This document shows positions 1 through 10,426 of a stretch of 64,000 bases of DNA, in pieces (the first letter of the stretch is position 1; each line of letters opens with the position of its first letter). The DNA is taken from positions 14,997,969-15,061,968 of the forward strand of contig NC_058148.1 of the NCBI RefSeq assembly GCF_011075055.1, written 5' to 3'. The DNA comes from Mangifera indica. Lineage: Eukaryota; Streptophyta; Magnoliopsida; Sapindales; Anacardiaceae. The notes beneath the pieces are model-generated. The model ran no database searches. It was given only the letters and a program-made list of their open reading frames with translations, and was not told where the DNA came from. Both the position numbers and the translations under genes were made by a program.

Positions 1-84
1 ATGTAAGCTAGATCAAGTATGATGCTCTTTGTCACTGCATAATTAGGTCTCAAATTGGCATATATAAACAGTTTAGCCACTTAC

Positions 85-1627
85 CTTGAGACATATTTAA
101 GATCTTCTTGGTGCGTTTCTTGCAGTGTATTGAAATGGAGTTTAGCAAGCTCAAGCAAGATGGGGTTGAAGTCATGTCTCGTCTCATATACATCGATAAA
201 CCACCTACCTTCCATCCTTGGCACCCTCCAATGCAGTGGAAGCTCCAGTGCATGCTTCACTAATTTGGAAATATATTCATCTTCACCTACCTTGTCCTTG
301 ATATACTCCTTCAGGTATGAGGCAGCAAAATTTTTGACAAAATGAAACATTTTACTCTCTTCCTCTTTCAATAGAAAAGCAGCTTCATATAGAAATAAAA
401 TTTCTTTGCAATCATCACTACCACATGAATGGAAGCTTCCCTTCTCATCACTGAAACTATTGAAAACTTCTACAAAAAGAAGATGCAATTTCAATGTTAC
501 TTAGAATATCTCTTAGAATCAGTATTATAGTATGTGATACAAACTCAAGCTATAGAATTATTAAAAAAGTTATTGTTGGAGTGTCACTAGTGTTATTGTT
601 TCTCTACCACCGAAAATCTACCTAATTTACTATTAGTCTAACGTCATTCATAACAGACTCAATAATCTTTAAATCCTAGATGATGAGATGAGATTTTATC
701 AAAGTTCAAAATTCCTAAACGACATGATAAACTTATCCAAGTCTTAGATGACAAGATGAGATTTTATCAAAGTTCGTAAGTCCTGTCCCCTATAAGACCT
801 TGGGTTCAACCAAATCCTAGATGGGATGAGATTTTATAAAGAACCACACACATTAACGTGAGAGCAAGACTTTTCCATTCACTTTATATATCCATTAAGG
901 TTTGACTTGTATTAAGGAATAAGACTTTTCCTCACACTTTATATAACCACACCCAACTTAATTCACAGTGTGGGATACTTTACAGTTCCCACCGTAGTTA
1001 ATTATTTAAATATGCATTACCCTGTCCAACTTAATTTCCTTTATAGGCTCTGAATTACCTGCAGAAACATCATAGTAATGTTGTCTTAGGAGTCTAAACT
1101 CCAGAGCTACCGCATATAAACTATCTTGTTTATGCTTGTTCTTGTAGACCCTATCGAGAATTCTCTTTATCTCATCTTCAAACTGATAAGATAATCCAAG
1201 TCTTTGTAAGACATCAATGAGCTCCAGTTGCTGTACAGAATCCACCGCACTATCAAGCGTCAGCCTCACTTCTTCCTTCAGCTTTTCAGCCCGTTCCTCT
1301 GATGATTTTCCCTACACGATGTACACAAATTATAATTACAGGCCATAGTAAAACTCTAAAATTACTACTGTAGTTTTACAATTATACGCTACCAACCACA
1401 TGGCTCTTCAGTGATTGAACAAAATCATCTCCCCAAATGGTAGGTTGGTAATTGGCTGATCGCCTAACAATGGCTTCATCTGACAGTTTGGAGGCACCGC
1501 TGCATTGGACTCTGCCTGGAACCACCGAATTGCTGCTGGATGTTCCGACTACGCTGCAACTTCTTGGAAGCAATCTGGTGAGAGTGGATGCAGGATTCAT
1601 TAAAGCAAGCGGATAATAAAGAGCCAC
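85..1627 (-). CDS. TPS-A: terpene synthase, TPS-b type, 5' part (exons 1-3; runs off window)
   Basis: Class I terpene cyclase of the TPS-b (angiosperm monoterpene synthase) type, which ionises a prenyl diphosphate, normally in plastids. Exon 1 is 1397-1627, exon 2 1059-1311 and exon 3 85-469. Lengths of 231, 253 and 385 match the intact copies, and the splice phases (0, 1, 2) are the same. The start is the MALYYPLAL methionine conserved among copies. About 54 Ser/Arg-rich residues precede the RR pair, as in a plastid transit peptide. RRSANYQPTIW is the RRx8W motif, and exon 3 carries the family stretch LELPLHWR. Exons 4-7, with the metal-binding motifs, would lie left of position 1, so integrity of the whole gene is unknown. 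A TATA-like TATATGAAG on the minus strand (about 1683-1691) lies 56 bp upstream of the ATG. It differs from the TATATAAAG of most copies. No stop or frameshift is seen in the part present. The product cannot be told from sequence. Confidence 0.9.
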
Positions 1628-1699
1628 TATTAAGAAGGTTCAAGTTTTTTCAGTTACTTGGGAATGAACTCATCAATGTGGCTCTTCATATAGAAAAAC

Positions 1700-2283
1700 T
1701 TCACGGAGACGTGGCAAGCTGCTGATCATAACTTTTTTTAATTTTTCCGAACTGGAAAAGAAAATGACTCATGTTAGACATTTTACTGGAAAAATAGCGT
1801 ATGCAATCCATTTTCAACAATTGATATAGAAGGATGGGACTGCTGGACTTCTAAATCATAACGTGACTCACATGTTACTACATTAAATAATATATTAATT
1901 TTAATAAATTTATTATCTAACAGATCATTATTTTGTCACATATTGTGTACAACCAATTTTATTAGTCATGCCAAAAAACAATGATAGAGGCTATCGAAAT
2001 GGTGAATCCTAAAAGATATTGTTATCCCGGAGATGTGAACATTCTCGAATTACCCAATCACTACAGTCATGCCAAATTATTTATACATATTAATAAAAAA
2101 AAAAATTAAGACAGAAAGTATTATTCTTTCATACTAATCTTCCCTCACAGATCATTAAAAAATAAGCCAAGCTAGTCAAACAAATTCCTCAATGCGTTGC
2201 GTTTTCCACATGGTTCTGGCGGCAGCACCTTTTCATTTTCTCTCTGAGTAACCACATGAAAGGAGCTGGTTCAATATTATTGC
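1700..2283. other. AT-rich spacer upstream of TPS-A
   Basis: This is the TPS-A 5' flank. It has no convincing ORF, RNA gene or repeat boundary. AT-rich runs with motifs such as aataatatattaatttta recur in other spacers of the array (3.8-4.3 kb and 32.3-32.5 kb). Confidence 0.5.
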
Positions 2284-2512
2284 CTAAATGAGACCTCGCT
2301 TCTGCATGCAATCCCATTTGTCTTGTAAGAGATAAAAGAAAGCCAAGAAACAGATCTCAGCGGTGAAAAGTATAGACCAAATTGCAGTGCTTCTCGATGT
2401 TTTATCATGATAAGCTTTTAAACCTGTGTAGATGTTGATGATCCCTACAAGAGAAGCTGTTGTTCCAAATAACCAATGCAGCAAGTACCATGTACTTCTT
2501 CTTATATTTCCT
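2284..2512 (-). pseudogene. Cytochrome b561-domain gene, last exon (C-terminal two helices)
   Basis: The exon encodes GNIRRSTWYLLHWLFG, then a helix through GIINIYTGLKAYH and a final helix ending AEICFLAFFYLLQDKWD, with a stop at 2284-2286. This matches the C-terminus of plant cytochrome b561-domain proteins of the At2g30890 type, which are membrane electron-transfer proteins with haem-ligand histidines. The acceptor is TTTTTGTGCAG at the 2512/2513 edge, and the exon opens with one base that completes a split codon. That phase and sequence fit exactly the end of the b561 exon at 23,515-23,663, so the two are probably halves of one gene now 21 kb apart. The gene also has a stop in exon 2 (24,221-24,223), so it is called a pseudogene here. 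A very large intron with functional splicing cannot be fully excluded. Confidence 0.75.
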
Positions 2513-2579
2513 CTGCACAAAAACAGAGATTATGAGGTAAATTATCATTAATCTATCTTGGGCACCTTCAAAAGTATTA

Positions 2580-3092
2580 TCGAGTCCCTCTCACCCCAAA
2601 AATTAGTTAAACTAATATGCAATTTTCAATTATCCTCCCTTAATCACATGGGGGTTATCAACAGTAATCTCCTCCTCAATTATTGCTAGATTCAAATTGA
2701 GTTAGCTCTTTGCTTAGTGTTTGGCTTGATTTGAGTTAAATTCAAATTAAAACTTTAATTTGATAGCTTAACTTTAGTTCAATTAAAACCCTCTTTTAAT
2801 GATATTATTTATTTTATTAATAATATTATTTATTCTGTCAATAACATTATATGTCTTGTTGATAACCTTCAATGACATCTCTGAATAATTCAAACAAACT
2901 TGAATTTGAGATGACCATTTAAGATTTGAGTCAAACTCAAGTCAACACATGTTTGTGGTTGACTTAGCTCAAATCCTACCCTACCCTCATCTAAGTAGGC
3001 CAATCAAGGAGTAAAATAGCCAAACTTTCCCTTCATCTTAGCCTTTTGAACAAGAAAGTAAGAAGCAATCACCCTTCAATTGGGCCTTTATG
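2580..3092. repeat. Diverged direct repeat, left partner of 22,870-23,345
   Basis: About 500 bp are recognisably similar, in the same orientation, to 22,870-23,345. Shared landmarks include taatcacatgggggttatca, the word tcaatgacat, accatttaagattgagtcaa-like runs, and ccaaactttccctt followed by gcaatcacccttcaa. The similarity looks moderate, so the repeat is old. The two copies lie just inside the split b561 exons and bracket the TPS block between them. Confidence 0.65.
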
Positions 3093-3230
3093 GATTGAAC
3101 TCCTCAATGTGGCTCTTTATATAGAATAACTTTATGGAAAGGTGCCAAGCTGCTGCTGGGATTTTTTTTTTAAAATTAATTTTTCCGAACAGGAAAAGAA
3201 AATGACTCATGTTGGGTAATTTTTCCGAAA
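3093..3230 (-). promoter_or_regulatory. Orphan TPS promoter segment without a gene
   Basis: This segment matches the DNA immediately upstream of TPS-F (32,146-32,245): the minus-strand TATATAAAG at 3114-3122, then gaataactttatggaaa and the gtgccaagctgctgctggg stretch. The TPS exon 1 that should follow on the left is absent, because the sequence switches to b561 intron repeat at about 3092. It therefore marks the left breakpoint of the inserted TPS block. Confidence 0.65.
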
Positions 3231-3238
3231 GTCTCACA

Positions 3239-3745
3239 TAGGGATGGCAATGGGGAGGGGCGGGGAGGGGATCTCAATCCTCGTCCCCGACCCGTCCCCA
3301 CTACGGAGATGAAAATGATTCTCCGTCCCCACGGGGAAAAATCTCATTCCCGTACCCACAAAAAAATATATATATTTTTTACCTTGTAAATACAATATAA
3401 ATATATTAAATAACAAAATTAAACAAAATTAAAATTAATATATTATTTCAAATATCATAAATATAATATATTAACTCCTTTAATATGCACAACAAAAACC
3501 TAAATAAATTTGAAAAACATAAATAATTTAAAACTATAAAAATATATTAATATTTTAAATAAATATATTAATATAAAGGGGCGGGGAGGGGACACATGTA
3601 TCCCCATCCCCGACCCGTACCCGATTGTGGGGATTTTTTTCATCCCTATCATCGTCCCTTTCTCCGTTTCTATCGAGGAATCCCCTCCCCATTAAGGTCG
3701 AGAAGGGTCGAGGCCCCTAAAATCGGATCCAAATTGTCATCCCTA
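3239..3745. mobile_element. hAT-type MITE, 507 bp, with perfect 8-bp target-site duplication
   Basis: The terminal inverted repeats are tagggatggcaa at the left and the complement of attgtcatcccta at the right. GC-rich subterminal blocks of the ggggcggggagggg type flank an AT-rich core. The element is bordered by gtctcaca at 3231-3238 and 3746-3753, a perfect 8-bp duplication as hAT transposases make. It has no transposase, so it is non-autonomous. The paralogous site at 32,245-32,252 (ctctcaca) is unoccupied, so this copy inserted after the surrounding block was duplicated. Confidence 0.92.
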
Positions 3746-3820
3746 GTCTCACAGCGTAAATCACATGTCACTAAAATTAAACCAACATTTCATTTCATTT
3801 ACTTTTGTGAAGATGGCTAA

Positions 3821-4264
3821 ATTGATTCATTGAATTCAGTCCCAACGTAAATCACATGTCACTAAAATTAAATAATATATTAATTTTAGTCACACGATAT
3901 TATATTATAAAATATTGAATTCAATGTAAATCATATGTTAGTAAGATTAAATAATATATTAATTTCAAATTGATTCATTGAATTCAGTCCCAACGTAAAT
4001 CACATGTCACTAAAATTAAATAATATATTAATTTTAATCAAACCATATTATTTTATAGTATATTGAATTCAATGTAAATCATATGTTAGTAAGATTAAAT
4101 AATATATTAATTTCAAATTGATTCATTGAATTCAGTCCCAACGTAAATCACATGTCACTAAAATTAAATAATATATTAATTTTAATCAAACCATATTATT
4201 TTATAGTATATTGAATTCAATGTAAATCATATGTTAGTAAGATTAAATAATATATTAATTTCAG
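3821..4264. repeat. Tandem repeat, three units of about 148 bp
   Basis: Units start at 3821, 3969 and 4117, each with attgattcattgaattcag followed by tcccaacgtaaatcacatg and an AT-rich tail containing aataatatattaatttt. The paralogous spacer at 32,321 onward has only one unit of this kind, so the array expanded locally. Confidence 0.85.
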
Positions 4265-4299
4265 TTACACAATATAATTTTATAGTATATTGAATTCAA

Positions 4300-4716
4300 T
4301 GTAAATCACGTGCTACTTAGGTAAATAATATATTAATTTTAATCACACAATATTATTTAGTAAAAGGTGAAAACATTTATTCCCACCCAAAGTGATTCCT
4401 TCACTTTAGTATAATTACCACATTCATTTTAATATTACTAATAATGATATAACAAATAATATAAGAGATAATATAATTACCATATTCATTTTAGTATTAA
4501 AAAATTATTAAGATAATATTAATTTTATTACTATTCTATTATTACTTATTAAATCTTTAAAATGAGAACACTTACCAATTTTTATCAAATATAATAAAAT
4601 TTTAAATCTAATAATATTTTAAATAATTTTTATTTTTAATAATAAAATATTACTTAAACTAAATACACCATTTGTGTCGTTTAGTATGAGCTTTTGCTTT
4701 CGATCTACCATTGACC
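4300..4716. other. AT-rich spacer shared with 32,520-32,937
   Basis: There is no gene here. The sequence is the downstream flank of TPS-B and is nearly collinear with the downstream flank of TPS-G. The two regions belong to the same duplicated block. Confidence 0.6.
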
Positions 4717-6550
4717 CTAAATGGGATTTACAAGTACAAATAATACATTGTCTCTCGTTTGGCGGACTTCAATCCCATGCCCATCTCCATGCTGGTACAT
4801 GCATTGAGACACTCTGCCCAGGCTCCTTGCAATTTCAATCAAAGTTCTCAACGACTGAGGATTTTCAAGCCGATCTCTGCTCATCTTCATCCATATTTGG
4901 GTCTAAAAGTTGGCATGATATGACTTGAAAATTTTTTTTAAATTAAAAAAAAAATTTTGTGGGTCAACTTGCAAAAAGGCCCATTAGAACTCAACCCATT
5001 GTATCATGGGCTAGCACGCCCATCAAAACGCACAATTTTAAGAGATTTACCATTTTCAACTTTACTTAGTCATGTCATTAAAATATTAATCATTTTTAGA
5101 CACATATATTGTCACAAACTATTTAACTATTATTATTTTATCATTCTCAAACATAGTGGGATGTTCATATATACCTAACATATCTGTCATACTTGTTCAA
5201 GATGAGAGTTGCTAATTATCTTCCACTTATTTCCAAAATATCAACATAAAAATGTAAGCTAGATCAAGTACAATGCTCTTTGTCACTGCATATTTGGGTC
5301 TCAAATTGGCATATATAAACACTTTAGCCACTTACCTTGACACATATTTAAGATCTTGTTGGTACGTTACTTGTAGTGTATTGAAATGGAGTTTAGCAAG
5401 CTCAAGCAAAATGGGGTTGAAGTCATGTCTCGTCTCATATTCATTGATAAACCACCTAGCTTCCACCCTTGGCACCCTCCAATGCAGTGGAAGCTCCAGT
5501 GCATGCTTCACTAATTTGGAAATATATTCATCTTCACCTACCTTGTCCTTGATATACTCTTTCAGGTAAAAGGTTGCAAAATTTCTGACTACAAAGTTGT
5601 TAGAATAAAGTTATTATTTAAGTCTCATTAGTGCTATTAAGTCTCTATCACCAAAAATCTACCTACTTTATTATCAATTTATTTCAAACCGAACAACTTC
5701 TAAGTAAATGATGAAATGAGATTTTACCAAAATTTAAAATTTATAGACAATAGCATAGGTTTATCCAAGTTCCAGATGACAAAAAGGGATTTTTTCAAAG
5801 TTCACAAATCTCAACCTCTATTAGACCTTGGGCTCAACCGGTCCAAATGGGATGGGACTTTAGCAAGAACCACACATACAAACGTGAAAGTGAAACTTTT
5901 CCTTATATTTTATACATCCATAAGGTTTGATTAGTGTTAAAGGATAAGACTTTTTCTCATATTTTATATAACCATACCAAACTTAATTTCCAGTGTGGGA
6001 TACTTTACTGTTCCCACAGAAAATTATTATTTAAATATGCATTGCTCTGTCCTACTTAATCATCATAGTAATGTTGTCTTAGGAGTCTAAACTCCAGAGT
6101 TACCGCATATAAACTATCTAGTTTATGCTTGCTCTTGTAGACCCTATCAAAAATTCTCTTTATCTCATCTTCAAACTGATAAGATAAAGTCTTTGTAAGA
6201 CATCAATGAGCTCCAGCTGCTGTACAGAATCTACCGCAGTATCAAGCATCAGCCTCACTTCTTCCTTCAGCTTTTCAGCCCGTTCTTCAGATGATTTCTC
6301 CTACACGATATACACAAATTATAATTACAGGCCATAGTAAAACTCTAAAATTACTACTGTAGTTTTATAATTATACGCTACCAACCACATGGCTCTTCAG
6401 TGATTGAACAAAATCATCTCCCCAAATGGTAGGTTGGTAATTGGCTGATCGCCTGACAATGGCTTCATCTGAGAGTTTGGCTGCACCATTGCATTTGTCT
6501 TTATGAGTGGATGCAGCACTCATTGAAGCGAGCTGATAATAAAGAGCCAT
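4717..6550 (-). pseudogene. TPS-B: broken terpene synthase (exons 4-6 lost)
   Basis: Remnants in gene order are as follows. Exon 1 is 6386-6550, the short type, in frame and with RRx8W. Exon 2 is about 6060-6300, with a 4-base deletion near 6186 and its 3' end and donor lost. Exon 3 is 5336-5589, with its 5' third lost. Exon 7 is 4717-4893, keeping only its last 58 codons with YQHGDGHG and ending in TAG. Exons 4, 5 and 6, with DDxxD and most of NSE/DTE, are missing. Exon 7 breaks at 4893 directly into intron-3 sequence (tatttgggtctaaaag), which is the junction also seen in TPS-G. A TATA box survives at 6606-6614. The copy cannot make a working enzyme. Confidence 0.9.
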
Positions 6551-6839
6551 TATTAAGAAGGTTCAAGTTTTTAAATTGCTTGGGATTGAACTCATCAATG
6601 TGGCTCTTTATATAGAATAACTTCACGGAGACGTTCGAATACCTAACTGATATAGACTTCTGTATCTAAACCGCGATTATTTTTTGATAATTCTAGAAGA
6701 GAGATTTTGGAATAAATAGTCTCTAAGTACAAATAATTGGCTGATATAAACTTGTATATAAATAATAATATGTCATTATAAAATTAAATAATATATTATT
6801 TATAATTCAAAATTACTAAATCACATAATAATAAATTAT

Positions 6840-6975
6840 CGTTCATGCACAAATTTTTCAAGGACGTGGGGTTGACATTGCTAGGCTTTCTGGTTTCATA
6901 AACGGGAAGTTGATCACCATCAGCTAGAAAGTTAACTGGTGGCTATATAGTGGACACTACATAGAATTAATAAAC
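6840..6975. repeat. Upstream-flank repeat, also at about 47,095-47,225 and 51,600-51,730
   Basis: The run begins with acaaatttttcaagga and continues through gttgacattgctaggctt to ggtggctatatagtggacac. It occurs three times in the window, each time upstream of a TPS copy or its block edge. It marks the extent of the duplicated unit beyond the coding region. Confidence 0.7.
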
Positions 6976-7155
6976 TAATGTAGTATGCATGCATGTAATC
7001 AAGATGAAATATCATATTACATCAATCTCGTATGTATAAAATAACCAAAATTTTAATTTAGTTGAAACATGATTTTGAACTTTTATTTATAGTGGATAAA
7101 AAAAGTAAATAATTTATTCTTTTATATATGGAACGAATCAAATACATCAAATACA

Positions 7156-7194
7156 AAATATGTACATAACGATGTAAACGTTATGTACATATTT
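7156..7194. repeat. Perfect 16-bp inverted repeat (hairpin, 7-base loop)
   Basis: The arms 7156-7171 and 7179-7194 are exact reverse complements (aaatatgtacataacg and its complement), separated by atgtaaa. The stem is AT-rich with no T-run after it. It could be a transposon tip or chance; no RNA gene is claimed. Confidence 0.7.
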
Positions 7195-7400
7195 ATTGCT
7201 TTTATTTATTGCTTAGCGATAGCAACAAGATTATACATGTAAATAACGATGTAAACGTGTGAGATTGAATTTTGTGTGCATTAATTATATATAGATGTCA
7301 AAACTTCTTGCTAGCTGTCTCACTAAGCCAATAAAAGAAGAAAAAATTGTGTTGAAAATTTGCGGTGTGCGCGCATGCATGAGCCAATTAAACTTCCTAC

Positions 7401-8419
7401 CAAGGTTTGAAAAACCGGACCGGCCGGTTCAACCGGTTGGACCACGAACCGGATACTGTAGCGATTTTATAATTAGAAAAAACCGTTTTTTTTTATTTTC
7501 AGATTGAACCGTGATTAGACCGGCGGTTCATGTCCGGTTTGCGGTCCAATCCGGTTCACAATTCCAAACCGGCCCAGCACATTCACTGTTGAGTCAACAG
7601 ATACAATGTAAAATAAATTAATAAAATATTATTTTTTATTGTGCCACAGTATTTTACTACACCTTTTCTTTTTGACCTTTTTAATTTTACGTATACCACT
7701 TCAATAGAAATTGTTTCCAGCGTTGTCGGCGTTGCTCAAATCTAGACCTGTGTTGCCGCCGACTCCATTGCTTCAGTCTTGCGTACTCAAAACGGTATGG
7801 AGAAGTACTATGAGGTTTATGATGTAAAGAGAGTGGAATATAAGTCCTTCTAGAATACATTAAATGCTGAGAAGAAAAGGGATTTCTTTAAAGTGAGTCT
7901 TGAAGAGCTTCAAAGACACTGAAAATCAATAAATGTTCATTTGGCAGACAAGGAAGCCATTGATTTTGCTAAAGAACACAAAACTTGGATGTGCTGGGAG
8001 TGTTGTGATTGTCGCCTGAAGTTTGGAGGTTTGGGGTTGTATAGAAAGCATTCTAGAGAGTTTCATTGGAGGACTCTTGATAGGGTGGAATTGGAGTTTC
8101 AGATTCCCGGTAAAGTGATTGCGTTTATTGAGAATGGTGAGTGGAAGCCTTTAGATGCTGAATATTGGGTAGATAAAATTCTACGTAAGATAGAATCAGA
8201 GCCTTTTAGTTCCTCCAATTGTGATTTGTTTGATGAGCGGAGCTTAAATGAGAGTCTGCAAGATTTGATTGGCTGTGAAACAAATAAGAATAAATTAGCT
8301 GAGCGTGCAGTGATTCTCAAGGGTAACCAGTCGAACCAGCCGGTTCAAACGGTCCGATCGGTTTAACCAAAACCAATACTCAAAACGGTTTTTACTTCGG
8401 TCCGGTTTTAAAAACCTTG
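7401..8419. mobile_element. hAT-like non-autonomous element carrying a captured gene fragment
   Basis: The left tip caaggtttgaaaaaccgga and the right tip (complement of ggttttaaaaaccttg) form inverted ends, with repeated ccggttcaaccggtt-type subterminal motifs. The flanks are cttcctac (7393-7400) and cttcctgc (8420-8427), an 8-bp duplication with one mismatch. The length is 1,019 bp and there is no transposase. The interior holds coding-like DNA from a host gene (see 7800-8310), so this looks like a Pack-type hAT. It is the only place in the window where recognisable protein-coding sequence lies on the plus strand. Confidence 0.8.
7800..8310 (+). pseudogene. DUF629 / ubiquitin carboxyl-terminal hydrolase-related fragment inside the hAT element
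   Basis: The reading gives NAEKKRDFFKVSLEELQ, then after a stop KEAIDFAKEHKTWMCWECCD, a C2H2-like finger (CxxC ... HxxxxH), and further on ENGEWKPLD. This is the pattern of the DUF629 region of plant ubiquitin carboxyl-terminal hydrolase-related proteins: 'alsfAeenktWkfWvCcrCgekF', then a His pair, then 'W(K/R)PLD'. At least two stops interrupt the frame (TAG near 7851, TGA near 7920), and there is no start codon. Only part of the domain is present and no catalytic hydrolase residues are seen. It is a captured, decaying fragment. Confidence 0.65.
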
Positions 8420-8427
8420 CTTCCTGC

Positions 8428-9334
8428 CATTAGAATTTGAATAAACTCTAATTATTTTCACATCGCTGCCATCCTAAAGTTTATATCTCCTATCCATCAT
8501 TCATACAGAAGTATGAATCTTTTTTTATCTTTATTATCTTAAAGTTCATATTTCGTATCCGTCATTTAAACAGAAGTGTGAATCATTTTTTATCTATATT
8601 ATATTAAATATCGTATTTCTTATCCGTTAGTCATATAGAAATGTGAATAAATTTTTCATTCTACAATAATAAGATATCCTAACTTAGCAATAGATTTAGA
8701 CGATATCTACTATAAAATATTTCTATTCTTCTGTGTTAAGTAACAAGAATAAACAATTTTCTACTTCCAATCGGATTCATTCTATTATCATAAATAAATA
8801 TTCTGTTTTAGATTTTGAGTAAATACTCACAGTTAGACTTGAATTTAAATTTTTTTAATATTAACTTTCCTCTTATACCAACAAGTAGAGAGGATGATAG
8901 ATATATACTCATGGGGAGACCTATAGAGTTAGAGGCATCGCCAAGTTATCTAGCTACATCAAATACAAAATATGTCACATCTAAATTAATACAATCACCC
9001 ACTTCTTTTATTTATTATAAATAAAAGTTAAGTAACTTAAATTTTGGATTCTGCATTAGTAAAATTGATCATGAGAACTCAACTTATTTATTATAAATAA
9101 AATTTATCATAATTTAATTTCTTTATATATTTTCTTTTGTTAAAAAACATGATTTAAAATAATTATTTAATAAAAAATTATTTTTATTAAAATTAATGAT
9201 GGCAAAGGCCTTTAGGTTGATTTGTTAAGAGTCCACCCTGACACACTCTTATATTTATAGGATCGTGTTGTGGGTCTTAAGGATTTTTCGGACTGCCCCA
9301 ACCCACTAACACCTCTAAATGCTATTGAAGCTCC
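8428..9334. other. AT-rich spacer, no gene seen
   Basis: There is low-complexity AT-rich DNA with a loose internal repeat near 8470-8640 (three variants of ttcatatttcttatccgt-like text). No ORF with family similarity was seen. Confidence 0.5.
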
Positions 9335-9412
9335 AGTGCAAACTTCAGTAATCCCAGAAAATATTCATCTTCACCTTCCTCCCTTCATATACTCCTTCAG
9401 GTATGAGGCCGC
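9335..9412 (-). pseudogene. TPS exon-3 relic fused to CCDC174-like exon 2
   Basis: The sequence aagctccagtgcaaacttca, then atattcatcttcacctt, then atactccttcaggtatgag is TPS exon 3 (the LxLPLHWR-upstream region, residues ASYLKEYxK). It joins at about 9408-9412 (ccgca shared by both parents) to CCDC174-like exon 2. No other TPS exon is attached to it. Confidence 0.8.
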
Positions 9413-9887
9413 ATAGCTTGCCAACCCATCCTTCACTGCTTTCAACTCAAGCTTGTCCCTTCATTTATACACAATGAAACAACCATTAGTACAATAATAG
9501 ACATCCCAAGTTGCATGTGTAATCACAAGAGGTAAAATTTTGAAGCCCGAAATTGAGCTAATATTATAAACAATTCAATGAAAACCCAGAAAGGGGCAAA
9601 GGAAGGCACTTGAGAGCGCGGGCTTCGACGCCGGAGTTCTTGGAGGAGAAGGAATCACGTGAGGTAATCTTCTTCTTGGCGCGGTGGAACTCAATATCAG
9701 GACCGTTCAGTTCTCCCGATATTTTGGATTCTTCCTGGGATTTATAGAGCTGGGCCTTGAGTTCTAAGATAGAAGATGGACCCACTCCTTCGATTGAGCG
9801 TTGTTTCTTGATCATGATTGATGATTTCGTAAGCCATCCCAGCGATTCAACCACAACCATCTTCTTTCTCTCTTGTTCTTCCGCCAT
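9371..9887 (-). CDS. Chimeric CCDC174-like / TPS small ORF (121 aa if spliced)
   Basis: Exon 1 is 9610-9887, taking the ATG of MAEEQERKK. The frame is open upstream to 9932 but has no ATG. It carries SSILELKAQLYKSQEESK and later [20 protein letters not shown], matching the N-terminus of plant CCDC174-like proteins (metazoan counterpart: LVDLKAELFRKQEE). The donor is AA/GTGCC. Exon 2 (9371-9458) begins DKLELKAVKDG, runs in frame across the fusion into ASYLKEYMKGGR and stops with TGA. The last 11 or so residues are therefore terpene synthase exon 3. The rest of CCDC174 is missing. Whether it is expressed is unknown; it may be a pseudogene that happens to be open. Confidence 0.45.
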
Positions 9888-9999
9888 TAATGACCCCAAT
9901 TTGGCTATTGAAGCTTTAATTGATTCGGACAATTGTGGATTGAAATTGATTTATTAGTGCTGCTCCTGCTCCTACTGCTAAATCTTCTTTCTCGTAATT

Positions 10000-10426
10000 T
10001 CTTTCATATTATCACTGCAGATGATGGCTAGGGTTTGTTGACTTAAAGAAAGAAAGGATATGGGTGAAAGGAAAATAAAATGATATTCAAATCAGGTTTG
10101 CCTGTAAGCACCATTCCCCAATCAAACGAACTAATTAAAACTATAACACAACTTGCAAGCACTATAGGCTATTTTACATTCTCTTTGGTGGTGTTTGGTT
10201 TGATAATAAATTTTTTATTTATAATATTATTTTATTTAGTTTGTTAAATAATAAAATATTTTGATAACCTTCAGTTACTAATGATATATAACAAGCAATA
10301 TAAGAAAAATATAATTATTACATTTACTTTAGTATAAAAAAATTATTAATATAATATTAATTTTATTATTATTCTATTATTATTTGTTAAATCTTTAAAA
10401 TGTGAATACTTACCAATCTTTAAAAC
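10000..10426. other. Spacer between CCDC174-like chimera and TPS-C
   Basis: The left part is the CCDC174-like 5' flank. The stretch around 10,100-10,180 (caccattccccaatcaaacg ... cactataggctattttacat) matches the downstream flanks of TPS-D and TPS-H. The remainder is AT-rich and similar to 4,430-4,620. No gene is seen. Confidence 0.5.
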
